A stretch of 64,000 bases of DNA, from the NCBI GenBank assembly GCA_900642245.1, contig CAAAJI010000001.1, forward strand, positions 1,074,510 to 1,138,509, in the 5' to 3' direction. A program made the position numbers and the translations under genes. The first letter of the stretch is position 1. Each line of letters begins with the position of its first letter. Positions 9,730 to 20,725 of the stretch are shown in pieces. The notes under the pieces are model-generated. The model ran no database searches and was not told the origin of the DNA. It worked only from the letters and a program-made list of their open reading frames with translations. Source of the stretch: Fragilaria radians (lineage: Eukaryota > Bacillariophyta > Fragilariophyceae > Fragilariales > Fragilariaceae).

Positions 9730-12150
9730 TTATTTCTTTTGGTATCGCGCCCCACCACCTCGCGATGGCATTCTTCGACCTTCCTGAACCTTATTCTTTA
9801 CAAAAACTTTGGACCGCTTTACCCATTCTTGGGGTAGCTTTTCAATATCAACATCCCCTAATGGACAGTGACATAAATCTCGCCATAGCTCCTCGGTAGC
9901 TGTCGTTTTCAGGTCGCGAATAACGAAACTGTTCACGAAACCGTTCCGACAGCACATTTGAAACGTTGATGTAATGAGTGCTTCACGTTGATTACCTTGT
10001 GGTAGAAGCGCTGAACATTGAAGCATATTTCCATATGTAACATGATCCGGCTCTTCCTTTGTGTCAGGTGCACGGAGCTCATTGAAAACACCCAACGCAA
10101 TCTTTAATGTCTTTAAATTTTCGCTAGGATCTTCTGTGATAGCAGTTGCACACGCTTTTAAAACCGCGTTGTAGGTGAAAACTGTTGGTTTGACGCCTTT
10201 GTTCATCAAGCTCAAATCGTTCATCTTTTTTAGAACATCATAAGATTCAGAAGCGAGATTAGGGATATTGTCTTTTGTCATTGCTCTTATGAAAGATGTA
10301 TAAATACGCTCATTAGGCTTCAATTCATTTTCTTGGTTACTCTTTTCCATAAGTTTTAAAACTTCCTTTACTTCATTGATTGTATTACCTTCCTCTGCTG
10401 TGTATGCTTCAATGACTTTATCAAAGCAAAAGCTATCTGGTTGAAGTCCTTGATCATACATATCAATCAAATATTCATGAGCAAGTTCTGCGTCTTCATT
10501 TTTAGACCAAGCAAAAATAAATGCCTTGTAAATCTCTTTTACTATGCTAACATCAGAAGGGTCAGATAAGTAATCCATATCATCGAATTTCTTGAATGTC
10601 TCCTGAGCCTTGAACACTGCATCTTGACGGCTACTTTTCAACCATGCATCGATAACCGACCGGATTGATTTGGATGAAGGTTTGAAACTGTCATCGCCAT
10701 CCATGTATCGTTCGTTCATTTCATTCAATATTAATTCAGCATTCTTGGCTCCTTCTTTTGTAGCATCCTTACACTGACAAAAAGCATTCAACACTGTTGC
10801 ATACGCGATTGCATCAGGACCATATGTTAACTTTCCATCAGAGTATAAAGTTTCAAGACGATCAAGTAATTTTGCCGCATTTGCAGCAGCATCACTTGAA
10901 CCCTTTTTAGACAAGCGCTGCCAACAAGACAAAACGATCCCCCATGTCGCTATGTTTGGTTCCAACGTTGGGTCCAACTCCTCTGTAAGATAGTAGTTGA
11001 GTAAAGCATTAAGAGTACGTTCGGCAAGGCAAGCACTTTCCCAAGTGTTCATTTGGGCATATGCATCAATTAGTGAAGTGAAACTTGAAGCTGTTGGCTT
11101 CAGTATTCCCTGTTGATTGTCAATAGTATCCATTTTAAGCAGCAGATTTTTAGCACGGTCAGGGCCGTCCTCAAGCTCAGATTTTGCCCAGGCAGTTAAC
11201 ACAACATTAAAGGTATCCACCGAAATTCCTAAACGTTTGCCATTTGATTCTAATCTCGGAGGGAATTTTGCTGCAGCCTCCATCAAGAGGTCTTCGGCTC
11301 TTTTTGCTGCACCATGATCTCTGCCTCTAGCCATACATGTAATTAAGGAATGATACAAAGAAAGTGTTGGTTGGACTTGATAATCGTCGAGGCGTTGAAA
11401 AATTGCGTAGGCTTTGCGGTCCGCTTGACGCCTTCGAGATTCTGCTAGTGCATGTAGCGCAGTTTCAAAGATTTCTAAGTTTGGAATGCACAGTCCTGTC
11501 ATCTGAAAGAATCGTTCTTGTTCAAGCAATAATGCGACGACCTTGTCACTCGCACCCGGAGAATCACTGTCAATCCAGACTTGCATAGCCTTTACTTAAA
11601 TAAATGAGAGGAGGACTAACGGAATAAAAGCGCGATATCCCACAGATTTACTTACGCTTAAGAAGTGGTTGGCTTGTGGCTCAATAATTGTCAATTTACT
11701 ATTATCCTGAGATTGCATTGCTCCCTCATATTCATCAAGGATCCGAAAAAGCGCAGTCTCGACGTTTTGTGCAGTCTCGTTATCATGTTTCTCGTGGTGA
11801 TTCTCGATGAGTCGATGAAACGTATTAATCATGGGATTCAGATCCGTATGAGCGGATGTTTTCTCTTTATCAGAAGAATCAAATGAGCTTTCTTCAGGAT
11901 CTTCTTCCCAGAAATTGTGATCATCAAGGAGCAATGATTCCAAATCCTCACCGCTTTCCAAAAGTGAAATAATTTCGTCCAAGTCGGAGTCATCAAGCTC
12001 GTTAACATCAGTGTCCGAATTCTTAAGGCTACCAATGTCTGATCTAAACAAGGCATGATTAGGAAACGAACGGAAAGTGGGTAATATGACGAATGCAGAT
12101 ATTGATACAGAGAAGAGAAACATAGAAGACACAATCAAGAAAGACATCAT
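9730..12150 (-). CDS. Plastid-targeted pentatricopeptide repeat (PPR) protein
   Basis: Two minus-strand exons (12150-11656 and 11589-9730) are joined by a 66-bp phase-0 intron with GTAAGT donor and TAAAG acceptor. They encode 784 residues. A signal peptide (MMSFLIVSSMFLFSVS) ends in ISAF|VILP, a good ASAFAP-type motif for the complex plastid. An acidic region with many Asp/Glu (about 45-115) follows, then helical repeats of about 35 residues, for example TASSFTSLIDAYAQ, AIAYATVLNAFCQC, RIYTSFIRAMTK and TVFTYNAVLKACAT. Such P-class PPR proteins bind organellar RNA one base per repeat to stabilise, process or help translate it. No DYW, E or SMR domain is visible; the C-terminus is basic and Arg/Gly-rich (RRMPSRGGGARYQKK). 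The RNA target cannot be read by eye. Confidence 0.88.
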
Positions 12151-13068
12151 GTCGGGTTTGACTTTGTACAGATTTTTTGAGCCATCAACTTATCAACTTT
12201 CTGGAAAATCACCTTGAGAGGGCCAATAACCAGTTTGCCAATATTACATGACGAAACAACAGTAACCGTTACAATCAATAAATCTTATATATTTTGGTGA
12301 TACTTTACAAACAAACACCATTGTACTAGTATAAATAAGTGTTGATTCCATTGTAACTGAACAGCTTAATGGTTTCAAATAGAGAGCTAAAAAAGAATGT
12401 ATATATACTCAAACGAAAATGTAAACATACTGGGTGAAGAGTAAGCGGATAAGGACCTCTTCAGAATAAAGTAACGGAAACATATGAAAAAAATTGATAT
12501 CCTTTTTGCCACCTGCATTTTGAGTGAACAAAGATAAAGGCCGGAAGAATATTTTACACAAAGTAAACTATGCATAGAATCATGGAAAATAGTAATTTTT
12601 CAATCAAACAGCAAATTTGAGCTATGTAATCATACTCCAAAAACATTTAAAAATTTAAGTACCAAGACAGATCTTTCCCTTTGTAAACAATTTAATTCTG
12701 AAGAATTTTCCTGTCATTATTGATTGTATTTTTGTGGCACGACTCTGCATAGTAAATAGACCCTTTTGAAATTTAATCTTGGAAACCAAATACAAATACG
12801 TTCTCCCCCCCAAAATTGTTTGAGTAAATTAGACAAGCAAGATGCTAAGAGAATAATTCACAGAGGATTTGTAACCCCGATATTCATTGAATTGCTGGAG
12901 ATGTGAAAAAGAATTCCTTTTACCAAAAAATATTCGGTGATAATTTTTTTTCAACTACTCAGCGTTGTGTTGCCCCCCAATGCTCCTATTATCTGTCATA
13001 AACATCGAAACTGGTTGATTCTGCGTTTGACTCCAAAATTAGATACTCTCCAAGAATAGTGATATGTT
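12151..13068. other. Intergenic, no gene seen
   Basis: These 918 bp lie between two minus-strand genes and are AT-rich with homopolymer runs, including seven C near 12804-12811. They should contain the promoter of the PPR gene and the 3' UTR of the phosphodiesterase gene. No coding or RNA signal was seen. Confidence 0.5.
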
Positions 13069-15264
13069 TTACCAAGAAGGATCCAATATAAGTCTTTTTC
13101 CCCTGGAAATTTGCCACTCCTGAACAATGTGTGCAGTTGCAGCCCTTCCTTCTTCTATCCATCGATCTCTGTTTTGCTTCACAATTAGTTCAAACATTGA
13201 ACCAATAGATTCTCCAAACATTCCTAAGTCGTTTAAACGTCTTGCTAAAGGCATGCTATAGCTTTCCAGAAACGTTATTTGGTTTTCAAACCAATTTGTT
13301 TGAGGATCTTCACCGCGATTTTGATCATGAGTAGCCTTGAGTTCAAAGAAGAGACGATTTGACCACTTCACCATTTGATCCCAGCCTTGCATGTGTGCCC
13401 CCACATCTGCGGCCCGAATGAGATGTTCCATGACAACTGAGGCCTTTAACTCATCGGTGTCATCAGGATCAAAGTACATGTGTTCACACTCTTGGCTACT
13501 GAATTTGGTGTCGTCCTGCCTGAAGTTGGAATGAAGAGTTCTCGAAGATTGTGAGTAATTTTCAATTGCTTCTCCTGTTAGATCAAGAGAACGGCGGATA
13601 CTGAGGCGAATGGAATAACTTCTGTCGAAATCAGAATGGTGGGAGGTTTGGGACAGAGTATGACGACGACTTCTTGTTCCTACAGAATTTGAATCATTCA
13701 TATTTTGATCTCCAACTGCGTCTGTTTTCATGAATGAACCGTTCTCAGAGTGACGAAAGGGGATATCTTGCTTTTTCGATTTGGGGTCTAGGGAAGGTTT
13801 TCTTGCCAGGCTTTTCGCACTGATAGGATCGGTGTTCGTCAGCAAAGTTTTATTTTCGATTTGCCTACTTTCCTTTTCGTCAAAAGAATCCTGTCCATCT
13901 GACGACTCTGGTGTTGCAGATTTTGATTCTTCGTCACTTTCATTATCATGGATGTATGATAGTGCTTCTTTTGATGTTTCACAGTTACCTCTTGCTTGAA
14001 AGCGCAGGCTGGGATCAATGGTCAAGTCGCTCATCATGGATCTAGAAGATGCGGCACTTGTTCCTTGACTTCCTCGACGCCTTGGTCTGGTGCTGTTCGT
14101 ACCATAAATCTGCCTTGGTTTACTGTCTTGCCTCCCTTTCCAATTGACGGGCAAGGATGTAGAAGTTCGATTACTACCTGGCTTTTCTCTCACGATGGAA
14201 AATATATTTCGACGAGACAACTCCTTGTTTTTTTTTCGTTCGACTGTTTCCGATGGGTCTCCGAAAGCTTCTTTCCATTTCGATTTCACAAGTTGAGTTC
14301 GCTCTGGTGAAGCGACATCAGTGGCTAAGACAGTATTGATCACAGCTTTTCGAAATCGATGATATTCATCAGTCCCCTCAAATATGACATCCCTAAGCTC
14401 TTTGAAATCTGGCTTCATCAGCTCCGAAAAAGCCACAGCTAGAGAACGTTGCTCTGCTACCGATTGATCATTATACAAGATGGCTAATTCGTGACTTTCC
14501 AATACGAGTTGTCTGTTTGGTACGCCTCGATGCTCCACGTCGTGTACGAGAGCCGAAAATAATAAGCTCAAAGTCATTAATGGATCCGATTTCAAACCAA
14601 AAGTCTTCCTTGGAAGTTGTTTGGTAGGGTTGACATTTAACCGTCGCTCAGAAGTAGATTTATCTGAAGAAAGATGAATTCTTCTGGCTTCTTCTGCAAT
14701 CTTGATATCCACTTCACTGTGGCTATTTGCCAGCATCAGCTCCGTAAGCTTGTGCACCGAAATCGTTACATGATAAGCATGCTCAAAGCTGTGGTAATGT
14801 ACGGCGTTATATTTTTCAAGAATATTTCGAATGAAACCTCGGAGTTGCTGAATAATGTGCATCGTTATTGGCTTGGGCCAGGGTTTCTTTCTTTCTAAGG
14901 CCTCTTTGCATATTGTGGTGGCTGATAAATCCGAAAACTTAGGAATATACGTTGCTGGGGATGGCAGTAACGAGTTACGGTGCGAAACAAGTGCAACAAT
15001 ACGAATCAGGAATAGCGATGTAATTCGTTCAACAGTGATAGTCATGTCGTTCGAGGCTGCAATGTTTGGATCATTTCCATGTCCAAGAATATTCCATCCT
15101 TGACTTGATAACATCAAGGCCATCTTTGCCATAACTGGATTGGACTGCATAACCCCCGGTACTACTGGATCAAAATGCACGATTCCCTGATCACCCTCCT
15201 TCACTTCGTAGATTATATCATCATCAGCCTCGTCTGGGAATTCCGAGACAAGTGTATTTGACAT
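13069..15264 (-). CDS. Class I cyclic-nucleotide phosphodiesterase, split domain
   Basis: This is a single exon of 731 residues with ATG at 15264. It belongs to the class I PDE family, metal-dependent enzymes that hydrolyse cAMP and/or cGMP. Visible landmarks are YHSFEHA (His158, His162), the family signature HDVEHRGVPN (His241, Asp242, His245, Asn250), LATDVAS (about 313-319) and AADVGAHMQGW with the late metal Asp620. Roughly 270 residues (about 335-607), rich in Ser, Arg, Lys and Asp, separate LATDVAS from the last helices, where mammalian PDEs have only a short link. No membrane span, GAF or cyclase domain is present, so it is probably soluble. The Ser/Arg-rich insert (RRRGSQG, RRHTLSQ, SIRRSLD) has basophilic-kinase-like sites, which suggests phosphoregulation. 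cAMP versus cGMP preference cannot be told. Confidence 0.93.
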   Translation of the reverse strand: MSNTLVSEFPDEADDDIIYEVKEGDQGIVHFDPVVPGVMQSNPVMAKMALMLSSQGWNILGHGNDPNIAASNDMTITVERITSLFLIRIVALVSHRNSLLPSPATYIPKFSDLSATTICKEALERKKPWPKPITMHIIQQLRGFIRNILEKYNAVHYHSFEHAYHVTISVHKLTELMLANSHSEVDIKIAEEARRIHLSSDKSTSERRLNVNPTKQLPRKTFGLKSDPLMTLSLLFSALVHDVEHRGVPNRQLVLESHELAILYNDQSVAEQRSLAVAFSELMKPDFKELRDVIFEGTDEYHRFRKAVINTVLATDVASPERTQLVKSKWKEAFGDPSETVERKKNKELSRRNIFSIVREKPGSNRTSTSLPVNWKGRQDSKPRQIYGTNSTRPRRRGSQGTSAASSRSMMSDLTIDPSLRFQARGNCETSKEALSYIHDNESDEESKSATPESSDGQDSFDEKESRQIENKTLLTNTDPISAKSLARKPSLDPKSKKQDIPFRHSENGSFMKTDAVGDQNMNDSNSVGTRSRRHTLSQTSHHSDFDRSYSIRLSIRRSLDLTGEAIENYSQSSRTLHSNFRQDDTKFSSQECEHMYFDPDDTDELKASVVMEHLIRAADVGAHMQGWDQMVKWSNRLFFELKATHDQNRGEDPQTNWFENQITFLESYSMPLARRLNDLGMFGESIGSMFELIVKQNRDRWIEEGRAATAHIVQEWQISRGKRLILDPSW

Positions 15265-18068
15265 TAAGATCGATTGTCTTTCACAAATTTTGTGTCAGTG
15301 GCTTCGACGAACCGATGTAGTTGTCTTGATGTCAACTTTTCACCAACCAAAGGGTCCCACGTACAGATTACATGCATCGCTCAAAATGACTCCAATAAAC
15401 AAACCCTATAAGTTCAGGGATAAAGATGGTAGATAGTACTACTACTTTTGTACCCAAACAGAATGAAGAGCCAAAAATAAGGAAGCCAACAGCTTGTAAT
15501 ATTGAGAGATATGCAGTTAGTCAAGATATTATTATTCATCATAATCCCTTATACTAGAACCATTGGCTGTGTCTGATTTCCAATCCTTCATGATTCACAC
15601 TTCGATGCAGCTAGATATAAATGCTTCTTTCCTTTGTTCATAAACAAGCATGTAGATGCCAGAAAATTATGATTCGCCTGCACACTATGACCCACCTTAA
15701 TTCTCCAAGTTGAAGCCTAGAGGAGTGTGCTTCTTTTAATCTCACACACGTATTTTCCGATTCTGAGAACAACCTTGCTGGAATTATGTTGTGCCAATGC
15801 CATTCGTATTATTCTCTTCAATCTTATTGAAATTCGTTTTTGAGGTTTGAACTTCATCAATACTTGCTACATAAGTGTATGTTTTATGACTTCATTGCCC
15901 AGAACCAACGAGGAAGAGCTGAACAGACATGAATAATTTTCAAAGCGAACTAATGAGCCTTAGTGAATTGAGTTTTATGTTAATCTTTGGTTACCATGAA
16001 TACGAAATCATCTATATTCTAGGATACTCTTTTTGACCAGTCTTGAAACGCTCAATGCGGAATGTAAGCAATCTTACATTATCATCTAGTTTCGACTGCT
16101 TCTACATATTTATACTTCCTTATGGAAATGCAATAGCACATAACTCTTGAGCATCAGCATCTAGTTTGATTTGGTAGTGACCGCTTAACACATAATCTCC
16201 TTGGGCAGTTGCTTTGCCACTTATCTAGAAACAGCATATGGACACGGATGTACTTGTTTGCAGGTTTTGGCCATTAATCTTAGACTCATAGGTCCCATGT
16301 TGAATTCTCCTAATTTATTTAAGAGATATTCATGGCTTGGAAGCAAAGATGGAAATTGAAGTTACACCTCTTGTTCGAGAATTCAATAAGTCTTCATTAC
16401 TCTATCTAAATTTTATGTACTATATCCTACAATCTTAGAAGATAATACTTTATTATTTAAATTAATCACACCAAATTAATCTACAAAAGAGATTAATTCA
16501 AGAGATACTATTTTGTAACAACATTTGGAAACGTCCAGTGTTGCTAGTACATGCTAATCTAGATGATAAAGATATCAGATATATTAGCACATCTAAAAAC
16601 AAGAAATGACAATAATAATATTTGTTGTTTTTTCCGTTGGCAAATTTTAGATGTTACTAATCAAAGATCTCTAAAATGTAGGTGATAATAAATCACATGT
16701 GCTTCACAAACCTTTTTATAATTAATATGTTTAGCTCTAAAAAAAGAGCAGTCAAAAGATATTTGACATGCTGGCATAGCAAAAACACAATAAATACAAG
16801 ACTGATCTAAATAAATAGTATCATAATGAAACATTAGCCAGTCAAGACTTCAATCTTTCGCGATTAGAAAACAAGAGCAGTTTTTCATAATTTCCTTAAA
16901 TTAGGACATCATTTTTCTATCTCAATTCTCACATAGAGCAAAATAGTGCACCGATATTGTCAGTTTTGACCACAATTGGCAAGTCCAACGCAATCACAAT
17001 GTTGAAGAAGAAAATACAACTTCTTTTTTAACTGCTACAGATTCTTATCGCGGAAAGTCAAAGACATCTTTTGGAATAACTCTTTCTTGGCATCAAATCA
17101 AGCCTTTTCTGGTGTTAAAATATAGGATAGCGAAAAATAGGTTGTGTTGCAATTATTTTGTTTGAAGCTTCCTTAGATTTGCCTTGAAAGGTTTCTCATT
17201 ATCTACATGAGTGTAGCCATGCGCCAGATCTTCTCCTAATGTCTCAAGCGCTGAAAATAAGGCGTATTTTTCCTTTGGCACCACAAAAGTTATCCAGATT
17301 TTGACCTATGTTGACTGGAGGATCAAGAAGCTAATCCTTAACACAATAGTTTTCAAACTATAGCATTTGAATAACAACGTTTTTAACTAGGAGATGTGTG
17401 CATGCACCAGTATAAGGAGACGTCCTTTACTGTTAGTGCATAGAAAATAGTAGTAGAATTATAACATTCTTACATTTACTCATCTAGCCATGGGTGGTTA
17501 AAGTAAACTATCCTATTAAAAATCTACCACAAGTTTAACTATGATAAATGATTCACTAGTTAAACTGAGTGAAGATTATACATTGTGTATAAATGGAAAG
17601 TAGCATTATACAATCCAGCTCCGGATCCAATCTAGGATGGCTATAATAATGATATTTATATACATCTAATTAAGCGCGAGCTCTCTAATTACCAAAGAGT
17701 CTAAAAGCTTTAAGTGTAACCTTACATGCCAAAAGATACACCTATGTCTAACCTTATGGATTTATTGCTTTTTGTTAAAGTGCAAAGGCAGTAAATTTAA
17801 TCGTTATTGCCTCTGTAAGTTATACAATAAGGTCGATCATAGCGTCGCTTGTAGACGAGTTGTCTTCAAATAAAGAATTCAACTATTTCGATTGTGAACA
17901 TTTTTGTCGTGTCATCACACGTACTTTTGATGATAGATGACGAAGCGGTTGGAAAATTCTCGAAATACAGCCCAATCCAAATAGTAGAAGGACAGACTGA
18001 AGTCTGACTTGAAGTCAGAAGTTTGAAAGTCTGAAATATGAAACTCGAAATTGTGGAATTCAACTTAG
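15265..18068. other. Gene-poor 2.8-kb stretch
   Basis: AT-rich, stop-dense sequence between divergently oriented genes. No protein block, tRNA or rRNA signal was recognised. A small perfect hairpin just before the thioredoxin gene is listed separately. The two promoters must lie at its ends. Confidence 0.45.
18003..18019. repeat. Perfect 7-bp hairpin upstream of thioredoxin gene
   Basis: TCTGACT (18003-18009), loop TGA, AGTCAGA (18013-18019). It sits within a run of related AGTCTGA/AAGTCAGA words between 17994 and 18043, 50 bp upstream of the thioredoxin ATG. It could be a 5' UTR structure or a transcription-factor site; a chance origin is not excluded. Confidence 0.4.
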
Positions 18069-18620
18069 ATGTGTTCCGTAAGTTGGAGAGCCGTTGTTCT
18101 ATTGCAACATCTCCTTTGGATTGCCTTGTCACCCGCTCGGGCCTTTGTGGAAATGTCGATGGCTCCAAGAGTTAATAGTCGAGGATACCACATCAGTCGT
18201 ATCTCTTCAAAATCCAAATCTATGGAAGGGAGGCTAGGGCATCTACGACCAAAATTTTGGAGTACGGTCACCGGAATCGAAACATCTTCACCAACCTCAC
18301 TCTTCGCTGCAATTAAGTTTAAGAACTTTGAAGATATGCTCTTGCAATGCGGAAACTCCATAGTTGTCGTTTCCTTTAACGCCGAACTTTGTGGACCATG
18401 TAGATTAATGAAGAAAGAACTAACAAAAGTATCGTCAGAGATTGGGGAAGATATTAAGGTGTTCTCCGTCGATACGGACAAATTTCCAAAACTTGGCACC
18501 AGGTACAATATAGCAGTACTTCCAACCCTAGTCATTTTTAAAGAAGGAATTATAAGAGACCGAATCGAGGGAATGAAATCATCGAATTATGTTGTCGATA
18601 GACTAAAAGCTTTATCGTAG
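18069..18620 (+). CDS. Plastid-targeted thioredoxin, LCGPC active site
   Basis: This is a 183-residue single exon with ATG at 18069. A signal peptide (about 1-25) ends SPARAF|VEM, an ASAFAP-type complex-plastid motif, and a basic Ser-rich transit region follows to about residue 78. The thioredoxin fold starts near FKNFEDML. The active site is CGPC (108-111), and the cis-proline is in AVLPTLVIFK (Pro152). The usual Trp before the first Cys is Leu here (LCGPC). Plastid thioredoxins reduce regulatory disulfides or peroxiredoxins; the electron donor would be ferredoxin- or NADPH-thioredoxin reductase. The subtype (m, y, f or other) cannot be assigned with confidence by eye. Confidence 0.9.
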   Translation: MCSVSWRAVVLLQHLLWIALSPARAFVEMSMAPRVNSRGYHISRISSKSKSMEGRLGHLRPKFWSTVTGIETSSPTSLFAAIKFKNFEDMLLQCGNSIVVVSFNAELCGPCRLMKKELTKVSSEIGEDIKVFSVDTDKFPKLGTRYNIAVLPTLVIFKEGIIRDRIEGMKSSNYVVDRLKALS

Positions 18621-20725
18621 CATTGCCAATTTTTGCACAATGAATTCAGATTATGAGGATAATGCGATACTTAGCTGCTAATATGTTCCTCAATCGAGGG
18701 ACTATGCATTACTTTGATGATAATTGTATCAAGACAATTTATGCAATATTTTAGGTTGTTGCACACACATGAAAAACGTAAGTCCACCAAGAAGGTATGA
18801 TTCAACTATGGAGAGTCAAGGATAAATTTATGCAATACGCCCATTCATCTCCGCTACAAAAATCAACTATAGAATCTAGGATTGTATGCAAGTGCAAAGA
18901 CTACATCTTGATGTAAAGCTAGTTTCCAAAAGTAAAAGCTGACCATTCAAGCTTCTATTCAATTGAATTAAGAAGAGAGATAGTCAGAACAACATAAATT
19001 GAAGAATCATTTGTTTCAGCATAGGATAAATCAAAAAGTAAGGACATCATTTTATTTCAAATCATGCCAAATTAATACCATGCATGTCACAAATGAATCT
19101 ATGTTAGGGCGTTGGCGATTTCTAAGCGAGACATTTTTCCAGCGCTTTTGGTGAAATTCAATATCAATCTCAAATGTGCAATTTAGCTTCGTGACCACAC
19201 CCTGTGCAATTGAGGCGGCATTGATGGCTACACTTCCTATTGTATATCAAATAACCCTATGCGTAGTGTGAGGAAGTGTTCAGAAACACCGGAATACTTC
19301 AATGAAGAGTAATTACCAATATCCTACCTTTTCTTATACAAAACCATTATAAACCTTACTTCTAAAAATAATCTTTTTAAAGCTTTCTTCTACTATCAAG
19401 GCTAGATTAAATCTAATTTAAAAAGATTAAAATGGATGCGCTTCATTTATGTCTATGTGTTTCATAAATCAATTGATGTATGCATCTTTTCCAAGATCTC
19501 TGTTGAGAGTAAAAGGCATAAAGATAGGCTTATCCATGAAAAACGATTACTATTGCTGAATCTTGTTTAAAATAACTTAAATTTCTGTGGTCTGGAAATT
19601 CTTGCGGCTGCAAGCAAATATTGTGTTCTAACAGATTTGGCTGACGGTGTTAATTGTCATGTTGTGCTAAAACATAGTTCCTCCGAGGAAATACAAATGT
19701 TCTTGATAAAGCTGACTAGGATTAAAGATTTAGTTAAGAGCTAAAATGATCAAACGTTTACAGTTTTGCTTCTTGTAATAACATTTAAGCAAGCGTATTT
19801 TATCACTTGAGTGATACTTGATTTTCAGGAAAAAGGACTTTACATTCGGAGTTCCTTACTGCTTTTTGATTTATGATATCAATCTTTGCATTCAATTTTC
19901 AAAGTGATCATTCTAAGGGGGTTAGACGTTGGAACATCATTATGTACATGGATTAAGGGTTACCTCATATTCTACGAGATGTACTTCCTAGAATCTAATT
20001 TGATTTGAAGCAGGTAAATCTATTTTTTGTCTAAATTGTTTTCCAAAATTGTAGATTTTATTTTACGAATCCGATATACTCCATATAATATATCATTGAC
20101 CAAATGGTCATCAGGTTTCATGGTTGAGTGAAATCTGGATAGGTCATGAGCATATTCTTTCTGTCCTTTTAATTTTCTGAATTCCTTTTGTTGACCTGTT
20201 TGTCATTCATGCTGACTAAAGGTAGATCTATATTCATCTAAGAAAAGCGCCCTTACTTTTGAGACAAGACGCTCTGGCGTCCAGCCTGTTGCTGTATAAC
20301 GTGTCTGGTATTTCAGCGCATGATGAGAACTCGTTCCCTTATCGAGAAAACTACTGTCGGTCGTGTCTTTTATTTTACTTGTCTTTTCGTTTGGCAAATT
20401 TCAAAATAAGTAACGCATTTTTACACAGTTTAAAATACATTTCATTACGATCTAAAGCTTTGGATATCCGTTGAGAAAGCAAAGAAGATGCGTTTCGGCT
20501 TGAAATGCATACAGCGCAACTGAAAGGAAAAATATTCTACCTACCTGTATATATGTTGAATGTGGATGAATACGCTATTCATTTTATTTTGCGATTTGCT
20601 ATCGATATATTTGTCGATGAAAATATACGTGAAATATAAAAATATTCGTCTGGTCTTATTAGCGACTTTGGGTTTTATTGTTATGTACTCAAGACTAATA
20701 AACTACTTTGAGGTTTACAGTAACC
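18621..20725. other. Intergenic, includes an AT-rich inverted repeat
   Basis: These 2.1 kb show no protein or RNA gene that I can recognise. A 12-bp perfect inverted repeat (19370-19381 against 19417-19428) is listed separately. Several short open frames near 20203-20793 overlap each other on both strands and have no conserved features. Confidence 0.45.
19370..19428. repeat. 12-bp perfect inverted repeat, 35-bp loop
   Basis: AATCTTTTTAAA (19370-19381) is the exact reverse complement of 19417-19428, and the loop contains a further near-palindrome, TAGATTAAATCTA. In DNA this AT-rich, one such repeat per window is near chance expectation, so I do not assign a function. Confidence 0.35.

Noticed and set aside
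16280..17860. Possible gene in the 15.3-18.0 kb stretch
   Set aside because: Stops are frequent in all six frames and no splice-linked exon chain with protein-like residues could be assembled.
19370..19428. 12-bp inverted repeat as a transposon end or terminator
   Set aside because: Pure A/T-rich arms in this base composition are near chance expectation, and no element lies between or beside them.
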